Both the position numbers and the translations under genes were made by a program. This document shows, in pieces, positions 32,629-40,861 of a stretch of DNA of 64,000 nucleotides (position 1 is the stretch's first letter; the number at the start of each line of letters is the position of its first letter). The notes under the pieces are model-generated. The model had not been told where the DNA came from. It saw only the letters and a program-made list of their open reading frames with translations, and did no database searches. The stretch comes from Plasmopara viticola (lineage: Eukaryota > Oomycota > Peronosporomycetes > Peronosporales > Peronosporaceae). The stretch spans positions 372,001-436,000 of the forward strand of contig MBPM02000040.1 in assembly GCA_001695595.3 (NCBI GenBank). The letters are read 5' to 3'.

Positions 32629-34785
32629 TTAAGACAAATCAAATGTACACGAGACGATGACCGCGTCGTTTTCGTTCAAGCTTTTGCTCTCTTTTCCGTC
32701 TTCATGGTCTTGTCTAAGTTTGCGGCCGTTTGTTGATTCCGTTCCTGCTTCTTTCGCTTCGGCGTTGTCGGTCGTGTAGACTGGACCTCGGCGTAAGCCC
32801 GTGAAGTAAGTGACTACGCGCGGTGGATTCGTGCCTCGTTCTCTAGTAGTTTGGCTGGCAGCATCGGCCGGTAAATAAACTTGCGTGTCAACCTCGCGAC
32901 GGAAGCTGCTGAGACATGTCTGAGCGCTGACTGTCCGACAATGGCGAAGGTTGGCAATCTTAATGGCTTTGCGACGCAGATTCCATTCGTTCCAATCGTA
33001 ATTAAAGTCCAAGTGCTTTTCGATAAAGTGTGTAGGTGTGCCCGTGCTCGCGTCAACTTTTTGTGACGGTGGCGGAGCTAGCAATGGATGCACTCCACGT
33101 GCACCTTCAGCGTGAAATTGATGGCACATATTAAGCAGCGAAGTCAACGTGATATTAGGAAACGACTCTTGCAGTCGCAACAAGTAGATGAGAGCTGGCT
33201 GACGTGCTGCGCAATGTACAACTCCTTGGACGTAGCGACGCGGATGAAGCATAAACTCGCCCAATGCACGCTCATTTACAAACACGTGGAAAGCGTTGCG
33301 GTACTGTACGATCCCCAGAGACGGATCTCCTGGGAGCAACAGCCCTCCACGCTCTACTACTGTCCACGGACAAAAGCCCTGGTACTCGAGCGGGAGTTGC
33401 ATAAACTCCGGTGTCGATTCAACTGGCAATCGAATAGGAAAGTCCGACCCTCCTCTTTCATTTAAATCGCTATCGTCTTCATCCTCGTCCAAATCTTTAC
33501 CGATTAATCCACAACTTTCAGTCGTTTCAAGCTGGCTTTCAGTAGGAAAAGTCTCAACCTGCGAAAAAAGATCTTTGGTCGGAATCGACGATTCGCGTCG
33601 AGCTTGACGTACAATGGATGAGTCAGCAGACAACGTTCGGGTAAAGGTTGATTTAAAGCGCAATAGCGATTGCAAAGCTCGAGCACGGACTTGTACCAAC
33701 TCGTGTTCCTGTAGCAGCTCAGTCCACGAACGAGAGACTGCTTCAAAGAGTGGATACACGTGTGATTTTGGCAAAGACGTTCGTGCTCCCACAAGATTTT
33801 GCAGCGCATTCATGTCAGTCTGGTACATTTGCAACCGCGTGCCAACCTTTTCATGTGAAAACGCAACGTCTTCGTCAAGACTTTGCAGGTACGAAAGAAA
33901 CTGTCGTCGGTTGCTCAATTCATCTTGCCATCGCGTAATCTCGTCACGACTCGGAGGCAATTCCGACATACTCACCTCATTTCCGGCTCCCAGTCGGTGG
34001 TGCACGTACAAAAGCACTTCTGTATATTGTGTACACACCTCATTTGCGTCCCGCAGTTCATCTTGCACGAGTTTTGCCAATGCATCAACATTCTCTTGCA
34101 TCTCTTGCGCACTGATTGCAATCCCGACACCTCCTTTGCCTAATTCCTTGTTAAAAAGGCGAATGCCTTCGACAATCCGCATCAATTCCTCTAATTGAAG
34201 CATTTTATCATCCAAAGCCATTGTTGCAAACGATTTCAACCCAATGCGCGGAAAAACGCTCTCAAACGCAGCCGCGACTTCTTTTTCCATACTTCGACGC
34301 TCGGCTTGGTGTTGACTGGACTTGATCTGCTCTCGTTCACTCTTCATGTCATTGCTGCTATTGCTGGTTGCGTCCAGCATCAAGAGCATGAAAATGTGCT
34401 TATACAGCGTCGACAACGTCTCAAAGTCCGTAGCTTTCTCGGGCACAAGGGCAACAATCGTGCGCTGCAATTTTACTACCGATTGCGTCTTACGCTCTTT
34501 GCTCATGCGCAACTCTTCTTCGAGATTGGCGTACGTAAAATCAAACTCAAGTTGCATCTTGACAGTCTCCATCGATGGGTCATCCTTGCGTAGTAGCGCC
34601 TTTTCACACTGCTCAATCAAATAAAGCTCGTCGTCGGGAGACATGCTTTGCTCCAGCACGAGATTGCGCTGACTGCGATGGATGAGTAGTCGCACGGTGA
34701 ACGCAGCAAGTGTCTCGGATACCTCTACGCCTCGAAATCGACATCTTGCCACAATGTCTGTGACCACGCGCTGAGCCTTCTCCAT
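32629..34785 (-). CDS. CFAP206: cilia- and flagella-associated protein 206 (CFAP206/FAP206)
   Basis: A single-exon 718-residue protein, starting MEKAQRVVTDIVARCRFRG, about 100 residues longer than the animal homologues. The first two thirds are mainly helical. The best-conserved part is near residues 470-660: QGFCPWTVVERGGLLLPGDP, then YRNAFHVFVNERALGEFM, RRYVQGV, and DASTGTPTHFIEKHLDFNY followed by WNEWNLRRKAIKIANL. These are the hallmarks of FAP206, which docks radial spoke 2 and dynein c on axonemal doublets. Residues 405-440 form an acidic spacer that accounts for some extra length. It is the second axonemal gene in the window and is divergent from the Ca2+-ATPase gene. Confidence 0.88.
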   Translation of the reverse strand: MEKAQRVVTDIVARCRFRGVEVSETLAAFTVRLLIHRSQRNLVLEQSMSPDDELYLIEQCEKALLRKDDPSMETVKMQLEFDFTYANLEEELRMSKERKTQSVVKLQRTIVALVPEKATDFETLSTLYKHIFMLLMLDATSNSSNDMKSEREQIKSSQHQAERRSMEKEVAAAFESVFPRIGLKSFATMALDDKMLQLEELMRIVEGIRLFNKELGKGGVGIAISAQEMQENVDALAKLVQDELRDANEVCTQYTEVLLYVHHRLGAGNEVSMSELPPSRDEITRWQDELSNRRQFLSYLQSLDEDVAFSHEKVGTRLQMYQTDMNALQNLVGARTSLPKSHVYPLFEAVSRSWTELLQEHELVQVRARALQSLLRFKSTFTRTLSADSSIVRQARRESSIPTKDLFSQVETFPTESQLETTESCGLIGKDLDEDEDDSDLNERGGSDFPIRLPVESTPEFMQLPLEYQGFCPWTVVERGGLLLPGDPSLGIVQYRNAFHVFVNERALGEFMLHPRRYVQGVVHCAARQPALIYLLRLQESFPNITLTSLLNMCHQFHAEGARGVHPLLAPPPSQKVDASTGTPTHFIEKHLDFNYDWNEWNLRRKAIKIANLRHCRTVSAQTCLSSFRREVDTQVYLPADAASQTTRERGTNPPRVVTYFTGLRRGPVYTTDNAEAKEAGTESTNGRKLRQDHEDGKESKSLNENDAVIVSCTFDLS

Positions 34786-35133
34786 GCTTTAGAGCAAGAA
34801 AAAACTGCTTCTTGCGAGGCAACTGGTCATGGGACGTGTCTTTGGCATTCTAATTAAATAATAAGTCCCATGCGCATACCGGAGAAATATCGGTATCTTT
34901 AGGGATCGGTGTTTGCTTAGTTCCAACTTTCTAACATATCTATGCTAGTCACCTGCCTCTTTTTAATCTGATTATTTGGTTATTGGTTGGCGAATACCGA
35001 ACTTTTACCTAATTTGCTTAGATCAGCCTACTTTTCTACTACGTCGGCTGTCGATCGGTGGCCGTTTCGCTGACGACTGGCCTCACTTCCTCCGCCTCTC
35101 TTGCAACCGTCGTCTTCAAACTCGATCTTCGTA
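34786..35133. promoter_or_regulatory. divergent promoter of CFAP206 and the SPCA-type ATPase; Inr-like site at 35093-35100
   Basis: The start codons are 348 bp apart. TCACTTCC at 35093-35100 fits the oomycete initiator consensus (YCAYTTYY) and lies 34 bp before the ATPase ATG, a usual distance. The left part of the region is AT-rich. No TATA box is evident. Confidence 0.4.
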
Positions 35134-38058
35134 ATGGGTTCTAGCGACATGGAGATCACAATAACGCCGTCGCTGTCGCTGAACAACGGTCCCAGCCTTT
35201 CGCTCTCACTTATCAGTATGGAAGGTGGTGTGCTGAGCCAAGCGTCGTCGCGCTCGCACGAAGAAGTGACGCGTGAGTTGCACGTGGATGTCAACTATGG
35301 ACTGAATGAGTTGGCAGTGTGCGAGCGACAGCGCGAGTGTGGCTTGAATGAGCTCGCCGCTGATGAAGAAGAGTCGATGTTGATGAAATTTGCCAGTCAA
35401 TTCAAAGACCCACTGATCATGCTGCTGATGGGCTCAGGCGTCGTGAGCGTAGCGATGGGGCACACTGACGATGCCATTTCTATTGCTGTAGCCATCACCA
35501 TTGTCGTGACTGTGGCTTTTGTGCAGGAATATCGCTCTGAAAAGACATTGGAGGCCCTGAAAGAATTGGTCCCACCACGCTGTAGAGCTCTACGAAATGG
35601 TACAATGGTGGATATGCTGGCAAAGGAATTGGTACCCGGCGACATTGTGGCTGTGGATGTCGGCGATCGTGTACCAGCCGATGCGCGATTGATTGAAGCT
35701 GTGGATCTCGAAGTGGACGAATCGAATTTGACGGGTGAAAATGCCCCCGTCGTGAAAATTACCACTCCGATCGCCGACAGTCATTTACACTCGGTAGCAG
35801 AGCGCAAGAATGTGATTTACATGGGTACACTGGTACGTGCGGGTCGTGGACGAGCAATCGTCGTTGGAACCGGATCCCGGACCGAGTTTGGAAAAGTGTT
35901 TAATGTGGTCCACAATGTCGAAGAGCGCAAGACGCCATTGCAACAGAGTATGGAAACACTCGGTAAACACTTGAGTCTGTTTTCCCTCGCTGTCATTGCA
36001 GCAATTGTGTTCATTGGCGTGATACAAAACAAGGGATTGCTCACCATGCTCCAGATTGGCGTCTCATTAGCCGTGGCGGCCATTCCAGAGGGGTTACCCA
36101 TCTGTGTAACGGTTACGCTCGCGTTTGGCGTCATGAAAATGGCCAAGCGGCAGGCCATTGTCAAGAAATTGCCAGCCGTTGAAGCACTTGGATGTATCAA
36201 CGTCATTTGTGTCGACAAGACGGGTACTATCACGACCAACAAGATGGAAGTGACTGAAATTTTTGTCCCTTTTGAGAGTGTGACGGCCATTGTCAATGGA
36301 ATTGGCGAGCGCACGCACGCTTCTTTGCAGGATGGTGACTCTGATTTCGATAAAACAAGCGCACCGTCCACCATTACGATGCGTGGCGAACTCGTGACTG
36401 AAGCGTCTCATCCTCACGTTTACCATTGTTTGCTGTCGGGTGCGCTATGTAACAATGCATCTATCAAGGATCGCGAAGTGCTGGGCCAGGCTACAGAAGG
36501 TGCCGTGCTCCTCTGCGCGCAGAAAGTGGGGATCACGACTGCAGTGACGCATCGATACCGACGTGTAAGTGAAGTGCCGTTTAGCTCGGAAAAAAAATGG
36601 ATGGCAGTGTGTTGCGAGTCTTCTTCCGATGGGTCGTCTCAGTGGCATTTAAAGGGCATGACGGAGGCCATTTTGTCGCGCTGCGACAAGATTGAGGACA
36701 ATTGTGGTCGCGAAAAAGACATGACACCAGGAGATCGAGAACGGATTTTTGTGGCATCCCAGCAGATGGCTGCCCGTGGCCTGCGGGTCTTGGCATTGGC
36801 GTTTGGCGAGCACTCGGATCGTGGCATGGTCTTTGCAGGACTTGTTGGGATCTTAGACCCGCCTCGTGCTGAGGTGGAAAAGGCGGTGTTGGAATTGTCT
36901 CTTAGCGGTGTCAAAACAATCATGTTGACTGGTGATTCCAAGGATACGGCGATTGCAATTGCAAGAAAAGTTGGCATCATCTGTGACATGAATTTTGGCA
37001 GTGAGGACGGCAATGAAGACGGAAGGAAGACGATGGACGAATTGGTGATTTCGGGACAAGAATTGGAGATCATGGACATGATGGAGCTGGAGCAGCGCAT
37101 CTTGAAGACGTGCGTGTTTTATCGTACATCCCCGCACCATAAGTTAAAGATTGTGCGAGCACTGCAAGAGGCGGGACTTATGGTGGCAATGACCGGGGAC
37201 GGGGTGAACGATGCGCCTGCGCTCAAGGCAGCGGACATTGGGATCGCCATGGGTACCAATGGGACGGATGTTTCAAAGGAAGCGGCCGATATGATTCTCT
37301 TGGACGATAATTTTAGCACGATATTGTGTGCAATGGAGGAAGGCAAGTCCATTTACCACAACATCAAGCATTTTCTGTGCTTTCAGCTTAGCACGAGTAT
37401 CTCGGCACTCTGTCTGATTGCGTTTTCGACACTATTTAACCTACCGTCGCCATTAAACGCCATGCAGATTTTGTGGATCAACATTATTATGGATGGACCC
37501 CCAGCACAGAGTCTCGGTGTTGAGCCTGTTGACCACGACGTGATGAAGGAAGGTCCTCGTACTAAGGACGCGAGTATTATTACCCGTACGATGATCCGTC
37601 GTGTGCTCACGTCGGCATGTTTTATCGTATGTGGCACGCTCTACGTGTTTTATATCGAATTAAGTGCCGATGGCACGATAAGCAAACGTGATCGTACCCT
37701 GAGTTTCACAACCTTTGTCATGTTTGACATGTTTAACGCGCTTTCGTGTCGATCCCATGACAAGTCGATCTTTGAGATCGGTCTCTTTTCCAACACTTTT
37801 TTCGTGTACGCAGTTGGTGCGTCGCTGTTGGGTCAGTTTCTCGTGATCTACTTTCCGCCACTTCAAGCCACATTCCAGACTGAAGCACTCACACTGAATG
37901 ATTTAGTCTACGTCTGTTGCATTGCGTCGAGCGTCTTGGTCTTTGATGAGCTTCGCAAGTGGTGGCGAACACGGAAACTTCGTGGAGCCATGCGCTCTGC
38001 GTCTATCGCCGCTGTGTTCAAGCCAGAGGAAAAAAATTGTCATGGCAAAGCGATTTAA
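35134..38058 (+). CDS. PMR1: Golgi-type Ca2+/Mn2+-transporting P-type ATPase (SPCA/PMR1 family)
   Basis: An intronless 974-residue pump. I start at the ATG at 35134; the open frame extends 11 codons upstream only from a TTG. The cation-ATPase N-terminal domain leads into FKDPLIMLLMGSGVVSV (M1) and TVAFVQEYRSEKTLE (M2), almost diagnostic of SPCA. The actuator site is LTGEN. M4 carries PEGLP at about residue 318, the phosphorylated Asp is D361 in DKTGTIT, and the hinge is TGDGVNDAPA near 687. M6 has NIIMDGPPAQSLGVEP, keeping the Asn/Asp ligands of the single metal site. SPCA pumps load Ca2+ and Mn2+ into the Golgi for glycosylation and protein sorting. SERCA is less likely because M5 lacks its extra site residues and the length is short. 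Confidence 0.9.
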   Translation: MGSSDMEITITPSLSLNNGPSLSLSLISMEGGVLSQASSRSHEEVTRELHVDVNYGLNELAVCERQRECGLNELAADEEESMLMKFASQFKDPLIMLLMGSGVVSVAMGHTDDAISIAVAITIVVTVAFVQEYRSEKTLEALKELVPPRCRALRNGTMVDMLAKELVPGDIVAVDVGDRVPADARLIEAVDLEVDESNLTGENAPVVKITTPIADSHLHSVAERKNVIYMGTLVRAGRGRAIVVGTGSRTEFGKVFNVVHNVEERKTPLQQSMETLGKHLSLFSLAVIAAIVFIGVIQNKGLLTMLQIGVSLAVAAIPEGLPICVTVTLAFGVMKMAKRQAIVKKLPAVEALGCINVICVDKTGTITTNKMEVTEIFVPFESVTAIVNGIGERTHASLQDGDSDFDKTSAPSTITMRGELVTEASHPHVYHCLLSGALCNNASIKDREVLGQATEGAVLLCAQKVGITTAVTHRYRRVSEVPFSSEKKWMAVCCESSSDGSSQWHLKGMTEAILSRCDKIEDNCGREKDMTPGDRERIFVASQQMAARGLRVLALAFGEHSDRGMVFAGLVGILDPPRAEVEKAVLELSLSGVKTIMLTGDSKDTAIAIARKVGIICDMNFGSEDGNEDGRKTMDELVISGQELEIMDMMELEQRILKTCVFYRTSPHHKLKIVRALQEAGLMVAMTGDGVNDAPALKAADIGIAMGTNGTDVSKEAADMILLDDNFSTILCAMEEGKSIYHNIKHFLCFQLSTSISALCLIAFSTLFNLPSPLNAMQILWINIIMDGPPAQSLGVEPVDHDVMKEGPRTKDASIITRTMIRRVLTSACFIVCGTLYVFYIELSADGTISKRDRTLSFTTFVMFDMFNALSCRSHDKSIFEIGLFSNTFFVYAVGASLLGQFLVIYFPPLQATFQTEALTLNDLVYVCCIASSVLVFDELRKWWRTRKLRGAMRSASIAAVFKPEEKNCHGKAI

Positions 38059-38174
38059 AGACTTGCAATCCCGTGAAGATTTGAAATAACTGTGTTAATG
38101 CATTCTTCTTGCTACAGAGAAACGAGACTAGAATTAAGATTGTTTTATCGGTCTGCTGTCTCATGAAATGCTAG

Positions 38175-40445
38175 TTAGATCCACCCCGTGAGGGCTTTTA
38201 CGCTCTGAAAAATGGTGAGTCCCATGAGCACTAGTGCACACGGCACGTTCGAAGGAAAGCTTGCTTTGCTGCATCGAACGTAGTAGCTTCTCGCCGCCGT
38301 CATGTTTTGCGAGATGCCGTCGCCCGTCAACAGCATTAACCCGCAGTTGTGATTAGCTTGTGCGTCGCCTAACTCGGCAGCGACTTGGTACCGCTCGAAT
38401 GCTTTGGTGTGGTTACTAGGACACACGCCGTCCCACGGCTCATGATAACAATTCCCCGTCTTTCGAATGGCCTCCGAGTCGTTCAGCGCCGCTGCCTGCG
38501 AGTATAAAGCCAACGCTTCATACAACGGCGGGTTATTCGAGCCCCTTGCTGCAAGTGCAAGCCAGCGCCACTTGAGGATACTATCACCATGGTGCTCGAG
38601 CAAATAGGCAGCATTACATTGTGCATCTTTGTCCCCAAGCTCCGCGACGAGTCGGTAGTGCAAGTACGCACGAATGTAGTCACCTTTCTTGTAGCATTCA
38701 AACGCTTTATCGAGCGAAAAGGGAAATGCTGAATTCACATCGTGATGCATAGCCACTGCGCGAAATAGCGACAGAGCTGTGATACATGAACGTGGTGTGC
38801 CATAACCATGGTAGTGCATGATGGCCAAATTAAAGAGCGGTTGACTAAACTTGCCGTCCGTTGCCTTCACAGCCGCTTGAAAGTTCTCAAAGGCTTTGTT
38901 GTAATCGATTGGCACACCTTCTTGCCCGAACAAGTAGACGGAACCTAGGAACGAATGGGCTTGTGCATTGCCTCGTAGCAAAGCTTCATTAATGTACGTC
39001 AAAGCGAGGGTGACGTTTTGGGGCACGCCATGGCCACGAAAGTAAAGCTCGCCTAAGCCGTAAAGCGCTCGTGAATTGTTTATCTGAGCGGCACGTTCGA
39101 GATACATTAGTGCTTGCGTAAAGTCTCGCTCTACGCCCATGCCTTTCGCAAGCATCAAGCCATACTTGGCTTGGGCCGCCGAATCACCAGCTTCTGCAGC
39201 TCGGCGGTAATATTGCGCAGCAAGGCGCTGATCAGGCGCGATGTGAGCTGCCGGATCGCCATTGAAAAATAAGTCACCGAGATACTGCATCGCTTGCGAG
39301 TATTGCGCATCCAAAGGATCGTTGGCGATCAAAACGTTGTGCTCAATCGCAGCTAAAATACGGCTTTCGTAACTTGAGCTACTCATTCCGATCGTGCCCC
39401 AAAAGCCACGCTTACGCGGCTTGTTCGACAGACGCACCACCTCGAGAAATCGCTCGTTTCCTTCAGCAATGATCGCTCTCACAGTTCGATCTGCACATTT
39501 GCGGTAGAAAGGTAGAGCTGCTTCGCAAAGTGCGTCCGGGTCCGAAGAAAATTCCAGATCCGTGGCAGGTAACGGGATTTTACTAGACAACGTGCCGTAC
39601 GCCATAGCCAGCAATGCAATGGAATTATTGTAAAAAGCCAATGATTCAAGCGTTTCATACCCTTTTGTCCTGCGTTCCTCTCTTGAAAGTGGTGGCAAAT
39701 TTGGATCCTCCAGCTCGTCCGGATCGGGTATACCAATGAGATCGAGCATGCCCAGAACAGCTTGTGCGGTCTGTGCCCCATGATCAGCTGCAATTTTTAG
39801 GTTAAAGATCGCGTCAATAAAGACTTGGTCATCGTTGGTCTTCACATTTGGCTTGAATAACTGCTTAAACGACATGTGCGTGACTGCAAATGCCCAGTCG
39901 TTTCCTTTTCGCTGATCCTCTGGATCTTCGTACGTGTTAGAAATCCTCGCCAACTCTTTCATTAACTCGGCCGTATGCCCTTCCTTTGCAATGCGAGCTT
40001 CCAAAGCCATAAAGGATCTTGATGGGGTGAGAAAGACCCCGAATGAGCTATCCGTCTCTTCGTCATCGAATTCAATATCTTCCATCGCCTCTAACGTCTC
40101 AACTGGTTCCTCCTGTGGTTGCGGTCGTGAAGACGCATGATCGGTACTAGAAGCTTCCTCGTACGGCACAACTATCCACTTGCCGTTTTTATCCCGTCGA
40201 ATCTGCGCTTTGGCACTCGAAAGGGTCGATGTCTTTTGCTCTTTAGTAGTGGCGGATCCATCGGGCTGGACTTCCCACGACGCGACTTTCTGGGTATTTA
40301 CGCCGTCTGTGGACCGCGCTGGGTCGGCCTTGTTCGGATCATCCGATGGATGATTTTCGGGTCCGAAACTTTTCGTACTGGACGAAGTTGAGGCAATTGC
40401 AATAGCCAAGAGCAGTGCGATCGAGGCGTGGTACAAGCGTATCAT
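38175..40445 (-). CDS. SEL1L: SEL1-repeat ER protein, SEL1L/Hrd3-like
   Basis: An intronless 756-residue protein. A signal peptide (MIRLYHASIALLLAIAIAS) is followed by a Ser/acidic spacer. At least nine Sel1-like repeats run from about residue 170 to 720 (for example AAQYYRRAAEAGDSAAQAKY, YLERAAQINNSRALYGLGEL, AYLHYRLVAELGDKDAQCNA). A hydrophobic C-terminal segment (VPCALVLMGLTIFQSVKAL) could be the membrane anchor. That architecture matches SEL1L/Hrd3, the lumenal partner of the HRD1 ubiquitin ligase in ER-associated degradation, which recognises misfolded glycoproteins. Several N-x-S/T sites fit a lumenal location. The tail after the anchor is only a few residues, shorter than in animals. 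Other secreted Sel1-repeat proteins exist, so the ERAD role is inference. Confidence 0.78.
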   Translation of the reverse strand: MIRLYHASIALLLAIAIASTSSSTKSFGPENHPSDDPNKADPARSTDGVNTQKVASWEVQPDGSATTKEQKTSTLSSAKAQIRRDKNGKWIVVPYEEASSTDHASSRPQPQEEPVETLEAMEDIEFDDEETDSSFGVFLTPSRSFMALEARIAKEGHTAELMKELARISNTYEDPEDQRKGNDWAFAVTHMSFKQLFKPNVKTNDDQVFIDAIFNLKIAADHGAQTAQAVLGMLDLIGIPDPDELEDPNLPPLSREERRTKGYETLESLAFYNNSIALLAMAYGTLSSKIPLPATDLEFSSDPDALCEAALPFYRKCADRTVRAIIAEGNERFLEVVRLSNKPRKRGFWGTIGMSSSSYESRILAAIEHNVLIANDPLDAQYSQAMQYLGDLFFNGDPAAHIAPDQRLAAQYYRRAAEAGDSAAQAKYGLMLAKGMGVERDFTQALMYLERAAQINNSRALYGLGELYFRGHGVPQNVTLALTYINEALLRGNAQAHSFLGSVYLFGQEGVPIDYNKAFENFQAAVKATDGKFSQPLFNLAIMHYHGYGTPRSCITALSLFRAVAMHHDVNSAFPFSLDKAFECYKKGDYIRAYLHYRLVAELGDKDAQCNAAYLLEHHGDSILKWRWLALAARGSNNPPLYEALALYSQAAALNDSEAIRKTGNCYHEPWDGVCPSNHTKAFERYQVAAELGDAQANHNCGLMLLTGDGISQNMTAARSYYVRCSKASFPSNVPCALVLMGLTIFQSVKALTGWI

Positions 40446-40640
40446 TGATCGTCTTTTCAGCCGAAGCTTATTTGCGTCTTATGAAGCTTACTCACATTTC
40501 CTCCAATCATTGTATCTTTGACCTCGAGATACCGGTATCCTTTCGGTACAAAGTATCGACACCGGTTAAGCACTACACTACCTCCTTTATGCTACCGCAT
40601 GTCTTTTGAGATGAGATGCGTATGCGAAGGTTGATGTATT

Positions 40641-40846
40641 TGTTAAAGATTGATGTGCTGATCGAAGAAAGGCGGACGTTACTATGACCAGTGATTGGTC
40701 AATGCGATTGAATGGCTATCGTGCGCGAAAGGAATGAATGGCCAGCAAGAGAGACAGCAAAGAGTAGGACAAGGATGAACGCACAAATACAACTTACTGA
40801 GTTTATTTTTATTAACATTCCGATCCCGAGTTTATTTTTATTAACA
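40641..40846 (+). repeat. 5' LTR of the copia element
   Basis: 206 bp, TGTTAAAG...TTAACA, identical to the 3' LTR. Its last 48 bp consist of two copies of a 19-bp sequence (GAGTTTATTTTTATTAACA at 40799-40817 and 40828-40846) around a 10-bp spacer. Confidence 0.97.
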
Positions 40847-40861
40847 GGTTATGAGCCCAAG
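40847..40861 (+). other. primer-binding site matching the anticodon arm of initiator tRNA-Met; contains the gag-pol start codon
   Basis: The 15 bases directly after the LTR, GGTTATGAGCCCAAG, are complementary to an initiator-Met anticodon stem-loop (GGGCTCATAACC), not to a tRNA 3' end. This is the arrangement of Drosophila copia, which primes from a cleaved half-tRNA. The ATG at 40851-40853 is within the site. Confidence 0.75.

Noticed and set aside
35101..35133. 11-codon N-terminal extension of the SPCA ATPase
   Set aside because: It starts at TTG. The first ATG is at 35134, with an Inr-like site just upstream.
40847..40861. A possible tRNA-Met gene fragment at GGTTATGAGCCC
   Set aside because: Only an anticodon-arm complement is present, directly next to an LTR; it is a primer-binding site, not a tRNA gene.
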